A stretch of 39,091 bases of DNA from Deefgea rivuli DSM 18356 (GCF_000620145.1 NZ_JHVM01000012.1:123055-162145), one strand, 5' to 3'; shown: positions 1 through 8,431, counted from the stretch's first letter. The notes: generated from the sequence alone by a model not told the origin. Numbers and translations: made by a program.

Positions 1-81
1 GAAGCCGAAGCCGAAGCCGAAGCCGAAGCCGAAGCCGAAGCCGAAGCCGAAGCCGAAGCCGAAGCCGAAGCCGAAGCCGAA
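1..81 (+). repeat. GAAGCC hexanucleotide tandem repeat inside chpA
   Basis: Thirteen perfect copies of GAAGCC fill bases 1-78, followed by one more GAA. The tract is in frame and encodes alternating Glu-Ala. It may extend left of the window. Because the unit is 6 nt, gain or loss of copies changes linker length by two residues without a frameshift. Confidence 0.97.
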
Positions 82-2523
82 ATCACGCTCGATGAATTGA
101 TCCTCGAAGAAGACATCCCGCCGCCTGGTGAGCCAGACTTGATTGCTGTGCCAGCAGCGTTTGTTGCGACGGATTTGATCGGTAGCCTCACCCGCCCGCT
201 CGCACCAGAAATCGATGAGTCTTCTCCACTGGCGCAATTGATTTCCAGCGAAGACACGCTCAATGCTGCGCGTGCTGAGCTGGACGCCACGTTGATTGAT
301 GATATCGACGAGCAACTGTTGCCAATTTTCATCGAAGAAAGCGAAGAATTACTACCGCAACTCAGCCACGATCTGCGTTTGTTGAGCGAAGGCTCTGATC
401 ACGAATCGGTCTTGCAGCAATTAAAACGCACTTTGCACACTGTTAAAGGCAGCGCGCGGATGAGTGGTGCGATGCGTATGGGTGAAGCCGCGCATCGGAT
501 GGAATCGCGTTTGGTCGAGGCCGTTGAAGTTGGTCCAGAGTTAGTTTCTCGTCTTGAAGGCGATTACGATCTTTTACTTGCCTTGTTTGCAGAGTTGACT
601 GAACCTGCCAAACCGCAAGTTGATGCGGTCGTTGGTACGGGTGCGGTGCCTGTCGTGCCAAAACTATTGGCCGCTGCCGAAACCGATAATAAAACCGTGA
701 TTCGGGTTAAATCCGAGCTGGTCGATCAATTGGTCAATCAGGCTGGTGAAGTCGCTATTTCTCGCACGCGAATTGAAGCTGAAATGCTGATGTTCAAAAG
801 CTCCTTGCTCGATTTGACTGAAAACGTGGCGCGTTTACGTACGCAATTGCGCGAGCTGGAAATTCAAGCCGAAACGCAAATGCAGGCGCGGGAAAAAGAA
901 GTGCAAGAAATGCACGCCAGCTTTGACCCATTAGAGTTCGACCGCTTTAGCCGCTTGCAAGAGCTGACCCGCTTTATGGCGGAAAGCGTGAATGACGTGG
1001 GGACGGTACAGCAAAGTTTACTGAAAAATCTGGATGAATCTTCTGCTGCGCTGTTGGCGCAATCCAGAATGACCAAAGAGCTGCAGCAAAGCCTGATGCG
1101 CGTGCGCATGGTGCCGTTCTCTAGCGTTTCAGATCGTCTGTATCGTTTAACGCGTCAAGCCGGTAAAGAAGTCGGTAAAAAGGTCAACTTGGAGCTGAAA
1201 GGCGGCCGCGTTGAAATTGACCGTGGCGTGTTGGATAAAATGATTTCGCCGTTTGAGCACATGCTGCGTAATGCGATTGACCATGGCTTAGAAGGCGTGG
1301 AAGAGCGGATTAACAAAGGCAAGAGCGAGTTTGGTGAAATTCATATTGAAGTTCGCCAAGAGGGCAATGAGCTGGTCTTGTTGCTGAAAGACGATGGTAA
1401 AGGTCTGGATCTAGCGCGTATTCGTCAAAAAGGTCTGGATCAAGGATTGATTACTGCCGATCAAGTCGTTTCTGATAACGATTTGTGCCATTTGATTTTT
1501 GAACCCGGCTTCTCGACGGCCTCATCAGTCACCCAATTGTCTGGCCGTGGTATTGGCATGGACGTGGTGAAAAATGAAGTCAGTAACTTGGGCGGCAAGA
1601 TCGATGTGTCGACCGTTGCTGGTCAAGGCACGACCTTTGTGATTCATTTGCCGCTGACTTTGGCGGTGGCGCAAGTGCTGTTGGTTAAAGCGGGTGAGCG
1701 CTTAATTGCGATTCCATCGGTGATGATCGAGCAAGTGCAAGAGCTGAAATCTGAAGCTTTGGCGCGTCTGTATGAAAATCGTGAGCAAGAATGGATGGGG
1801 CAGCGTTATCGCTTCGCTTACTTGCCGCGCTTGCTCGGTGATGCGGTTGCGATTCCAGAACAAAAACGTTATTCAACGGTCGTGTTACTGCGCTCAGGCG
1901 CGGAACGGATTGCGCTCCACGTCGATCAATTGGTGAAAAACCAAGAGGTCGTGGTGAAGCCGATTGGCCCACAATTGGCGCGGATTCCGGGTGTGGTCGG
2001 TGCGACAGTGCTGGGTACTGGCGAAATCGTCATGATTATGAATCCGCTCGCCTTGCTCGCACAAACCGCGCAAATCACCGCGCAAATGCAGCAAGGTACG
2101 GATATCAATCATCAAGCGCAGCCGACGATGCCAGAGCAATTGTCGACAGCACCCGTGGTGATGGTGGTCGATGATTCACTGACGGTACGCAAGATCACGG
2201 GTCGTTTGTTGGCGCGTGAAGGCTTCCAAGTCGTTACCGCCAAAGATGGTGTGGATGCCTTGCAGCAATTGCATGATGTGAAGCCAGCGGTGATGCTGGT
2301 CGATATCGAAATGCCACGGATGGATGGTTTCGAGTTAACGCGGAATGTACGCGTTGCCGACGATACCAAACATATCCCTATCATTATGATTACGTCGCGC
2401 ACCGCCGAGAAACACAAGAAATACGCGTTCGAATTGGGCGTTAATGCTTACCTGGGTAAACCGTATCAAGAAGATGAGTTGCTCGGTTTGATTCGGAAGC
2501 TGGTCGCTGAATCGCAGGGGTAA
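1..2523 (+). CDS. chpA: ChpA/PilL-like hybrid chemosensory histidine kinase (5' partial)
   Basis: The reading frame is open from base 1, so the gene begins before the window; the TTG at 97 is not needed as a start. Domains in order: a Glu-Ala repeat tract (1-81); an HPt domain with motif LHTVKGSARMSG, phospho-accepting His codon at 436-438; a CheA-type dimerisation helix; an HATPase domain with an N-box around FEHMLRNAIDHG (about 1250-1300), DDGKG (about 1390) and GRGIGMD (about 1545); a CheW-like domain (about 1660-2070); and a C-terminal receiver with the DD pair at 2170-2175 and phospho-acceptor Asp at 2302-2304. This order is that of ChpA/PilL kinases, which control type IV pili and twitching through PilG/PilH-like response regulators. 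Only one HPt is visible; family members often carry several upstream. A terminator follows the stop. The family assignment is secure, the exact orthologue less so. Confidence 0.9.
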   Translation, partial: EAEAEAEAEAEAEAEAEAEAEAEAEAEITLDELILEEDIPPPGEPDLIAVPAAFVATDLIGSLTRPLAPEIDESSPLAQLISSEDTLNAARAELDATLIDDIDEQLLPIFIEESEELLPQLSHDLRLLSEGSDHESVLQQLKRTLHTVKGSARMSGAMRMGEAAHRMESRLVEAVEVGPELVSRLEGDYDLLLALFAELTEPAKPQVDAVVGTGAVPVVPKLLAAAETDNKTVIRVKSELVDQLVNQAGEVAISRTRIEAEMLMFKSSLLDLTENVARLRTQLRELEIQAETQMQAREKEVQEMHASFDPLEFDRFSRLQELTRFMAESVNDVGTVQQSLLKNLDESSAALLAQSRMTKELQQSLMRVRMVPFSSVSDRLYRLTRQAGKEVGKKVNLELKGGRVEIDRGVLDKMISPFEHMLRNAIDHGLEGVEERINKGKSEFGEIHIEVRQEGNELVLLLKDDGKGLDLARIRQKGLDQGLITADQVVSDNDLCHLIFEPGFSTASSVTQLSGRGIGMDVVKNEVSNLGGKIDVSTVAGQGTTFVIHLPLTLAVAQVLLVKAGERLIAIPSVMIEQVQELKSEALARLYENREQEWMGQRYRFAYLPRLLGDAVAIPEQKRYSTVVLLRSGAERIALHVDQLVKNQEVVVKPIGPQLARIPGVVGATVLGTGEIVMIMNPLALLAQTAQITAQMQQGTDINHQAQPTMPEQLSTAPVVMVVDDSLTVRKITGRLLAREGFQVVTAKDGVDALQQLHDVKPAVMLVDIEMPRMDGFELTRNVRVADDTKHIPIIMITSRTAEKHKKYAFELGVNAYLGKPYQEDELLGLIRKLVAESQG

Positions 2524-2560
2524 ATATTAGTTCGGTCGAAACTGGCCGAGCAGCAACAAA

Positions 2561-2593
2561 AAACCGCTCATTGAATCGTGAGCGGTTTTTTTT
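2561..2593. terminator. Rho-independent terminator after chpA, probably bidirectional
   Basis: A perfect 10-bp stem, AAACCGCTCA with TGAGCGGTTT, has an 8-nt loop and a run of eight T (2586-2593), 38 bp after the chpA stop. A run of A precedes the stem, so it can also end transcripts of the minus-strand genes arriving from the right. Confidence 0.9.
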
Positions 2594-2601
2594 ATTACCT
2601 A

Positions 2602-2650
2602 GGGTATTTACTTGTGGCCTTTTATCAATAAAGCCTGCGATTGAATACCC
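2602..2650. repeat. 49-bp palindromic repeat, copy 1
   Basis: Starts GGGTATTTACTTG and ends GATTGAATACCC, with an inner pairing GGC...GCC. It begins 8 bp after the terminator T-run and touches the stop codon of the small minus-strand gene (stop at 2651-2653) with no gap. Both outer arms carry the TATT/AATA variant. Confidence 0.9.
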
Positions 2651-2917
2651 CTATTCATAATCTGGCAGGCCATAGGCCGTGAGGATGAAATCGTGCTGTG
2701 TGCCGTCCATGACATCGGCGACAAAAGGCTGCAATTGCGCCACGCGTGCCGCGTCGAGCATATAGGATAATTTCATTTCTGGATCAGGCTTGTCTTGCTC
2801 AGCAGCGAATAGGCTATATAAAAACTCGACTGACACCGTTTCGCTCAGCGGTAAGTGGCCGATAAAGCCGCCTTCCATGTCTTTTTCCCACACTTCAATG
2901 GCACGAACGATTTTCAT
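2651..2917 (-). CDS. Conserved hypothetical protein, 88 aa
   Basis: I do not recognise this protein with confidence. It starts MKIVRAIEVWEKD and is acidic, soluble-looking, without signal peptide or membrane helix. The frame is open upstream to 3043, but the ATG at 2917 is preceded by AAGGA at good spacing and avoids overlapping cobS, so I chose it. It contains DPEMKLSYML near the middle, faintly like DUF7683-type proteins; I would not rely on that. It lies 38 bp after cobS on the same strand and may be co-transcribed, although a REP-like hairpin lies between. Its stop codon abuts repeat copy 1. Confidence 0.65.
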   Translation of the reverse strand: MKIVRAIEVWEKDMEGGFIGHLPLSETVSVEFLYSLFAAEQDKPDPEMKLSYMLDAARVAQLQPFVADVMDGTQHDFILTAYGLPDYE

Positions 2918-2936
2918 ATTTTTTCCTTGAACTGGC

Positions 2937-2960
2937 TGTCGGCTTGAAAGCCGACCTACG
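2937..2960. repeat. REP-like palindrome at the cobS 3' end
   Basis: The stem GTCGGCTT-GA-AAGCCGAC followed by CTACG reads CGTAGGTCGGCTTTCAAGC on the minus strand. This resembles a short palindrome I recall as scattered in several proteobacterial genomes. It supplies the TAG stop of cobS (2956-2958). Confidence 0.7.
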
Positions 2961-3708
2961 ATATGGCGCCGATTATACCTGTGCCGAGCACAGTAATGAG
3001 TAGCAATGCGCTTTCGCTGACTTCGATCCCCGCACCCAAACAATCGCCAGTTACGCCGCCAAGCTTGGCTTTAAGCCATTGCCGATAAGCCAGTAGCACC
3101 AGCGGTGCCGCCAATAGCGCGGGGCTAAACCAAGCTGACGTGGCGAATAGCACGCTCCACCAAAATATCGCGACTTTGCTGCTGTTTTTCCATGCAAATT
3201 GCTCGGCCATGCCCGGCGCTAAAGCCGGCAGCGTTTGCCAAATAAACACGCCGCTACGTGCCCACGCTGGAATCAGCAGCAGCGCCGCCCATTGTTGTTG
3301 CCGTATCAGCAGCATCAGCAACACGAGTTTGAGCAGGCATTGAATAATTAGCGACAGTACGCCAAAGCTACCCAGATGCGGATCTTTCAGTACCGCTAAA
3401 AATCGCGCCGGATCACGATGCGCCGCGCCAAGCCCATCGCTCATATCGGCCAGTCCATCCAAATGCAGACCGCCAGTAATCCAAGTCCAGAGCAAAAGGC
3501 ACAGGATTGCGGCCAACCACGGGTCGAGCTTGGCGCTGAGGATGGCAATGCCAAATAACAGCGTACCAATGATCGCACCGACCGCTGGAAACCAGCCGAC
3601 TGATTTCGCCAGCAATGACGGTTCAAAGTCGTGGATTTGCGGCGTGGGGATGCGCGTTAAAAATTGCACCGCCAGAATCGGCTCGCGCCAGTCGAAAAAC
3701 TGCGTCAT
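2956..3708 (-). CDS. cobS: Adenosylcobinamide-GDP ribazoletransferase (cobalamin synthase)
   Basis: A 250-residue polytopic inner-membrane protein with the CobS hallmarks FLTRIPTP near the N-terminus and GGLHLDGLADMSDGLGAAHRDP around residues 80-100, the acidic metal-binding region. It joins adenosylcobinamide-GDP to alpha-ribazole (or its phosphate), the last assembly step of B12. Its start overlaps the end of the upstream phosphatase gene by 4 bp (ATGA), so the two are probably translationally coupled. The stop codon comes from a REP-like palindrome. Length is normal for the family. Confidence 0.95.
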   Translation of the reverse strand: MTQFFDWREPILAVQFLTRIPTPQIHDFEPSLLAKSVGWFPAVGAIIGTLLFGIAILSAKLDPWLAAILCLLLWTWITGGLHLDGLADMSDGLGAAHRDPARFLAVLKDPHLGSFGVLSLIIQCLLKLVLLMLLIRQQQWAALLLIPAWARSGVFIWQTLPALAPGMAEQFAWKNSSKVAIFWWSVLFATSAWFSPALLAAPLVLLAYRQWLKAKLGGVTGDCLGAGIEVSESALLLITVLGTGIIGAIS

Positions 3709-4316
3709 GGTGCGTCGGGCAGTGTATTGCTGATGCCGAGTAACATCGGCGGCCAGTTTTCATCCCACCACAAGGTCACGCAGCCTGCGGGCGCAAGCCA
3801 AAATTGGCTGTGACGCGCGGCGGGCAAATTCAGTGTTGCAAGTAAAATCGCTTTGATCGTGCCTTGATGCGCGATGAGTACGCGGTGCTCAGCTTCGCCG
3901 CTGGCAAACCAAGCGTTTAGCGCAGTATGGATGCGGCGAGAAAAATCAGCCCAGCTTTCGCCATCGGGTAGCGGATGTTGATCTGGATCTTGCTGCCATA
4001 AATTCCAAGCGGTATGTTCCGCTGCGCTCCATGATTGCTTGGGTTTACCGTCAATACTACCCATAACTATTTCATTAAAGCCACGTTCTAAATGCAATGG
4101 AATATTCAAAGCCATTGCCGCATCCAGCGCAAAATCGGCACAGCGCGCCAAGTTCGAGCTGGCAATCGCATCGACTGGATACGCCGACAATTCACGCCAA
4201 CGCGCCGCCATTTGTTCACGGCCTAGGCTGGAGAGTGGCGGATTGCTCTGACCAAAAATTGCCTCATTTGCGCCTTCGGCTACGCCGTGGCGAATTAAGG
4301 TTAAGCGAAATGCCAT
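3705..4316 (-). CDS. cobC: Histidine phosphatase, probable alpha-ribazole phosphatase (CobC-like)
   Basis: A 203-residue protein of the histidine phosphatase superfamily. The phospho-histidine motif LIRHGVAEG is at residues 7-15, and the second active-site His lies in VLIAHQGTIKAIL near residue 150. Position between cobT and cobS, with a 1-bp overlap with cobT and a 4-bp overlap with cobS, points to dephosphorylation of alpha-ribazole-5'-phosphate in B12 lower-ligand assembly. The superfamily is catalytically broad, so the specific role rests on context. Confidence 0.82.
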   Translation of the reverse strand: MAFRLTLIRHGVAEGANEAIFGQSNPPLSSLGREQMAARWRELSAYPVDAIASSNLARCADFALDAAMALNIPLHLERGFNEIVMGSIDGKPKQSWSAAEHTAWNLWQQDPDQHPLPDGESWADFSRRIHTALNAWFASGEAEHRVLIAHQGTIKAILLATLNLPAARHSQFWLAPAGCVTLWWDENWPPMLLGISNTLPDAP

Positions 4317-5371
4317 TACATCGCCCCCGCAGCAATTCCCGCTTCAGCAAAAGTTGCCATTTCGCGGTGCAAAGTCAGTGCCGATTGGATAATCGGTAGC
4401 GCGAGCGTTGCGCCGCTGGCTTCGCCAAGGCGCAGGCCTAAATCCAGCAGCGGTGTTAGATTCAGCGCGGCTAGCGCGCTACGGTGGCCTTGTTCTTGCG
4501 ACACGTGGCTGGCGATTAGCCATTCGCCAACGGCAGGATTGGCGTGCACGGCGACGAGCGCCGCTGCGGTGGTGATAAAGCCATCGAGCAACACTGGAAC
4601 GCCCGCTTCGGCGGCGGCGGTGTAAAAGCCCGCCAGTGCCGCGATTTCCAGACCACCCACTTCGCGCAACCAGTCTTGCGGCGTGACTGCGCCTGCTGCT
4701 TTGGCGCGAGCCAGTGCGTCTTTTACGACTTGAATTTTATGCAGACGCGCAGCGGCTTGAATGCCAGTGCCAAGACCGACGATATCTTCGGGGGCAGCAT
4801 CCGTCAGTGCGCAAATCAGTGCTGCGGCAGACGTGGTATTGGCGATGCCCATTTCGCCGCCAATCAGAATATTTTTAGCATTTTCAATCGCATGCATCGC
4901 GCTACCTGCGCCGATTTGCCAAGCTTTTTTGCATTCTGCGGCACTCATCGCAGCGGTGACGCGCAAATTGGCGGTGCCCGCGCAAACGGGGCTGCGGAAT
5001 AATCGACCGTGCGCACTGCCCGTCGGGGTTGGATAAGGTGTTTTAACGCCAACATCGACAATGCTCAGCGCGGCATTATTTTCCCGTGCCAGTACGCTAA
5101 TTGCTGCGCCACCATTGATGAAATTGATGACCATTTGTGCGGTTACTTCCGCCGGAAATGCCGATACGCCCTCAACTGCAACACCGTGATCGGCAGCAAA
5201 GACGCAAATGGCCGCTTGTAATCGCTTGGGGATCGCGTTGCCGCTGCGGCCAGCAAACCAAATCGCTAAATCTTCTAGCCGCCCTAGGCTGCCCATTGGT
5301 TTGGTGAGTTGGGCTTGGCGCTCTTGCGCTTCTTGCGCGATGTGGCTGGAGATGGATTTGATGGCGTTCAT
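4316..5371 (-). CDS. cobT: Nicotinate-nucleotide--dimethylbenzimidazole phosphoribosyltransferase
   Basis: At 351 aa this is full length for CobT. Visible signatures are KPMGSLGRLE near residue 25, FAADHGVA near 58, GEMGIANTT near 173, and LGEASGATLALP near the C-terminus with the catalytic Glu at position 317, the same number as in the Salmonella enzyme. It transfers phosphoribose from nicotinate mononucleotide to DMB to give alpha-ribazole phosphate. First gene of the cobT-cobC-cobS string; GGGAAG precedes the ATG. I found no cobalamin riboswitch in the roughly 100 bp upstream. Confidence 0.96.
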   Translation of the reverse strand: MNAIKSISSHIAQEAQERQAQLTKPMGSLGRLEDLAIWFAGRSGNAIPKRLQAAICVFAADHGVAVEGVSAFPAEVTAQMVINFINGGAAISVLARENNAALSIVDVGVKTPYPTPTGSAHGRLFRSPVCAGTANLRVTAAMSAAECKKAWQIGAGSAMHAIENAKNILIGGEMGIANTTSAAALICALTDAAPEDIVGLGTGIQAAARLHKIQVVKDALARAKAAGAVTPQDWLREVGGLEIAALAGFYTAAAEAGVPVLLDGFITTAAALVAVHANPAVGEWLIASHVSQEQGHRSALAALNLTPLLDLGLRLGEASGATLALPIIQSALTLHREMATFAEAGIAAGAM

Positions 5372-5472
5372 AGTGCTTCCCGTTCAGAATCGTTCGACTC
5401 TAACGGCTGATGGCGGCGGGGGCAAGTGGATAGATTAACAAGATCGAGCAAACGAGCGACTACGGAGGGGAT

Positions 5473-6090
5473 TTAAAACTCAGGTGGCGTGGGCAGCGAG
5501 GCTGGAAAAACTTCGATGCGATCAATGCCTAAATTTTTGGCCGATTGCAGTGCGGTATCTGCGGCGACGAGAATGTCTTCTAGCGTGTCCGATTCAGTGC
5601 TCAGCGCCGCCAAACCGATAGTGATTGAAATGTAAAACGCTTGTTGATTTTCAAGTTGTATCGGTAGTTTTTTAACGAGTTTTCTTAAACGTTCAGCGAC
5701 GACCATTGCGCCTTTAAAATCAGTGTCGGGCAAGATGAGCGCGATTTCTTCGCCCGAATAGCGCCCCACCAAATCAAAATCACGGACTGATGACATTGCA
5801 CATTCAGCCAAGCGTTTGAGCGCTAAGTCGCCAGCTTTAAGGCCATATTTGGCGTTAATGTCGGCGCAATGATCCATATCAGCAATCAGCACCGCCATTT
5901 TGTGTTGACTGCGCTGCGCGCGATTGACTTCGCGCTCGGCTAAAGCAAATAAATGCGGGCGTTGATAGAGGCCAGTAAGGGGATCGCGCAATTGTTCTTC
6001 GGCAAGGCTATGACGCAGTTGCCTGATGCGCAGCGTTTGAAAAATGCATCCTGCGGCCAATACAATGCAGAGGGCAATGAGTAAGGGCAT
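5473..6090 (-). CDS. Membrane-anchored GGDEF-domain protein with degenerate active site
   Basis: A 205-residue protein: one N-terminal membrane helix (residues 2-18), a short coiled stretch, then a GGDEF domain beginning at RDPLTGLYQR. The signature reads SGEEI (residues 112-116) instead of GGDEF/GGEEF. The upstream I-site RxxD is kept (RDFD, 103-106). The nucleotide-binding stretch around residues 71-89 reads DMDHCADINAKYGLKAGD, where the usual FK, ND and GH positions have become CA, NA and GL. The metal Asp at 71 and the GGDEF-loop Glu are present. It could be a weak diguanylate cyclase or a c-di-GMP-binding pseudoenzyme. It is divergent from waaC. Confidence 0.88.
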   Translation of the reverse strand: MPLLIALCIVLAAGCIFQTLRIRQLRHSLAEEQLRDPLTGLYQRPHLFALAEREVNRAQRSQHKMAVLIADMDHCADINAKYGLKAGDLALKRLAECAMSSVRDFDLVGRYSGEEIALILPDTDFKGAMVVAERLRKLVKKLPIQLENQQAFYISITIGLAALSTESDTLEDILVAADTALQSAKNLGIDRIEVFPASLPTPPEF

Positions 6091-6156
6091 TTTGGCGTAA
6101 GCCTTAGATACTATTGATGTTTTTTGATATTAGACTGTTTTTCGCCAAGAGCTAGG

Positions 6157-6185
6157 TTTGTGCTGAAAGCTCACCCTGTTAGAAT
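6157..6185 (+). promoter_or_regulatory. Putative waaC promoter with extended -10
   Basis: An extended -10 TGTTAGAAT (hexamer TAGAAT at 6180-6185) has a weak -35 candidate TTTGTG at 6157-6162, spacing 17. Transcription would start around 6192, which is the A of the waaC ATG. No Shine-Dalgarno is visible, consistent with a leaderless message. Confidence 0.5.
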
Positions 6186-6191
6186 ACGCTA

Positions 6192-7151
6192 ATGCGAAAA
6201 ATACTGATTGTGCGCCTGTCTTCGATGGGCGACGTAATTCATCAAATGCCCGCCATCACTGATTTGGCGCGCGCTTATCCGGACGCGGTCATTGACTGGG
6301 TCGTTGAAGAAGGTTTTGCCGAGCTGCCTTTGTTACATCCGGCGATTCGCCGCGTGATTCCTGTTGCGCTACGGCGTTGGCGTAAATCGCCATTCTCAGC
6401 CGCAACCCAAGCCGAATGGGCGAAATTTAAAACTGAAATTCGCGCCTGCCGTTACGATTTGATTTTGGACGCGCAAGGCTTAATCAAAAGCGCCGCCGTT
6501 GCGCGGATGACTTGTGGTCCTGTGGCGGGTTTTGATCGACATTCTTGCCGCGAAGCACTGGCGAGTTTTGCTTATCACCGTACTTACCCGATTGCTAAAA
6601 ATCTACACGCCATCGAGCGCAATCGACGTTTGACCGCCGCCGCCAATGGCTATGCCTTGCTGGGTGAAATGGATTATGGCTTAAAAGTGCCACTGCAAGA
6701 ATTGCCGTGGCTGGGCGATACGCCCTATGTGGTGATGCTCACTGCGACCAGCCGTGCGGATAAAGAATGGCCTGAGGCGCACTGGATCGCACTCGCGCAG
6801 CGTTGCATCCATGCTGGAATGCGGCCTGTGTTCCCTTGGGGCAGTGCGAATGAGCAGCAGCGCGCGCAGCGTTTGGCCGCCGCAGTGCCATTGGCTATCG
6901 TAACGCCGAAATTAAGCTTAAGCGATGCGGCGATCCTGCTGGCGGGTAGCCGTATCGTCGTTGGCGTCGATACTGGCTTGGCGCATTTGGCCGCTGCGGT
7001 GGCCGTGCCCGTCGTCGCGATCTTCTGCGCATCGGAGCCAGAACTCACTGGCGTGCGCGCCGCGACGTTTGCGTTGAACTTGGGTGGTAATGGTAAGCCG
7101 CCAAGCGTCGATCAAGTGTGGGATGCTGTTGTTTCTGGACGTTTGCCGTGA
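6192..7151 (+). CDS. waaC: Lipopolysaccharide heptosyltransferase I
   Basis: A 319-aa glycosyltransferase family 9 protein beginning MRKILIVRLSSMGDVIHQMP, the typical N-terminus of WaaC/RfaC. LDAQGLIKSA near residue 95 and a C-terminal nucleotide-sugar-binding region with VGVDTGLAHLAAA near residue 255 also fit. It adds the first L-glycero-D-manno-heptose to Kdo2-lipid A at the inner membrane. It overlaps waaA through GTGA at 7148-7151, so the two are translationally coupled. The start is set by conservation, since no ribosome-binding site is visible. Confidence 0.94.
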   Translation: MRKILIVRLSSMGDVIHQMPAITDLARAYPDAVIDWVVEEGFAELPLLHPAIRRVIPVALRRWRKSPFSAATQAEWAKFKTEIRACRYDLILDAQGLIKSAAVARMTCGPVAGFDRHSCREALASFAYHRTYPIAKNLHAIERNRRLTAAANGYALLGEMDYGLKVPLQELPWLGDTPYVVMLTATSRADKEWPEAHWIALAQRCIHAGMRPVFPWGSANEQQRAQRLAAAVPLAIVTPKLSLSDAAILLAGSRIVVGVDTGLAHLAAAVAVPVVAIFCASEPELTGVRAATFALNLGGNGKPPSVDQVWDAVVSGRLP

Positions 7152-8431
7152 TTGCACGCCGCCTGTATCGGCTGGCGCTGTGGCTGGTGTTTCCGCTGAT
7201 TTGGCTGTATTTACTTAAACGCAGTCAAAAACAGCCGGCGTATCGAAATTTTTGGTTAGAAAGGCTGGGGTATTACTCGCTAGCCATGCAGCAAAAATTC
7301 ATTCAGTCAAATACCTCTATAAAACCAATCTGGCTGCACGCCGTATCGGTTGGTGAAATGCGCGCCAGTGCGCCAGTGATTGCAGCGCTGCGCCAACAAT
7401 ATCCGACACGTTCATTCTTGCTGACGTGCATGACGCCAACGGGCCGCGAAACTGCGCAAGAATTATTCGGCGATTTCGCGACGATTGTGTTCCTACCTTA
7501 CGATTACCCATCCGCGATACGCCGCTTTTTACGGACATTTAAGCCGCAGTGCGGCGTGGTGATGGAAACTGAAATCTGGCCGAGTTTAATCCATGAATGC
7601 GCTGATGCTGGAGTTCCGCTGGTGCTGGCCAATGCGCGGCTGTCTGAAAAATCGTATCTGGGCTATCGCAAGGCGCTGTGCTTGATTCGCCCTGCGATGG
7701 CGCGTTGGACACAAGTCTTGGCACAGTCGCCGGCTGACGCTGAACGCTTGGCTTTGCTCGGCGCTATTACGCCGCAAGTAATGGGCTCGGTGAAGTTTGA
7801 TAATCAGCCCGACGAAGCTCAAATTGAGTTGGGACAACGCTGGCGTGCGAAGTTTGGGGCGCGAGCGACTGTGCTATTGGCATCGAGCCGCGACGGCGAA
7901 GAAGCGGAGTTGCTCGCGCAATGGTCGACATTATTCCCACAGAACGCACCTCTGCTGATTATCGTGCCGCGTCATCCGCAGCGTTTTGATGTGGTGGCGA
8001 GTTTGATTGAAAATTCAGGTTTGCATCTGTTGCGCCGCAGTCAGTGGCAAGATGATTCGCTCGTCGATGCCGACGTGTTGCTGGGCGACAGCATGGGCGA
8101 AATGACCGCGTGGTTTAGCTGCGCTGATATCACGATCATGGGCGGCTCGTTGCTGCCGTTTGGCAGTCAAAATTTCATCGAAGCCTGCGCGGTGGGTTGC
8201 CCAGTTTTGCTTGGCACACATACATATAATTTCGCAGCCGCAAGCGAGGCGGCAATTGCTGCGGGCGCGGCATGGCAAGCGCCGAACTTGGCCGAACTCT
8301 GGCCAGAAATTCCCCGTCTTTTGAGTGATTCTAGTCGCCAACAGCAAATGCGTACTGCGGGCAAAACCTTTGCTCAAGCGCATCGCGGTGCGACGGACTT
8401 GCTGGTGAAATCATTGGGTATTTACCTGTAG
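7148..8431 (+). CDS. waaA: 3-deoxy-D-manno-octulosonic acid (Kdo) transferase
   Basis: A 427-aa WaaA/KdtA. An N-terminal membrane anchor (about residues 5-22) is followed by a GT-B fold with WLHAVSVGEMRASAPVI, LLTCMTPTGRETA, METEIWPSLIHEC with the catalytic Glu, LANARLSEKSYLGY, and a GGSLLPFGSQNFIEACAVG sugar-nucleotide region. The frame is open to 7118, but GTG at 7148 overlapping the waaC stop is the natural start. It transfers Kdo to lipid IVA. The last four codons (Gly-Ile-Tyr-Leu) and the TAG stop lie inside 49-bp repeat copy 2. Confidence 0.94.
   Translation: MIARRLYRLALWLVFPLIWLYLLKRSQKQPAYRNFWLERLGYYSLAMQQKFIQSNTSIKPIWLHAVSVGEMRASAPVIAALRQQYPTRSFLLTCMTPTGRETAQELFGDFATIVFLPYDYPSAIRRFLRTFKPQCGVVMETEIWPSLIHECADAGVPLVLANARLSEKSYLGYRKALCLIRPAMARWTQVLAQSPADAERLALLGAITPQVMGSVKFDNQPDEAQIELGQRWRAKFGARATVLLASSRDGEEAELLAQWSTLFPQNAPLLIIVPRHPQRFDVVASLIENSGLHLLRRSQWQDDSLVDADVLLGDSMGEMTAWFSCADITIMGGSLLPFGSQNFIEACAVGCPVLLGTHTYNFAAASEAAIAAGAAWQAPNLAELWPEIPRLLSDSSRQQQMRTAGKTFAQAHRGATDLLVKSLGIYL

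Noticed and set aside
1-81. CRISPR-like repeat array
   Set aside because: There are no spacers; it is a simple in-frame hexanucleotide microsatellite.
97-99. TTG as the start of the chpA-like gene
   Set aside because: The frame is open to base 1 with in-frame Glu-Ala repeats, so the gene simply continues from outside the window.
5372-5472. Possible cobalamin riboswitch before cobT
   Set aside because: The interval is only about 100 bp and I see no B12-box-like sequence or terminator arrangement.
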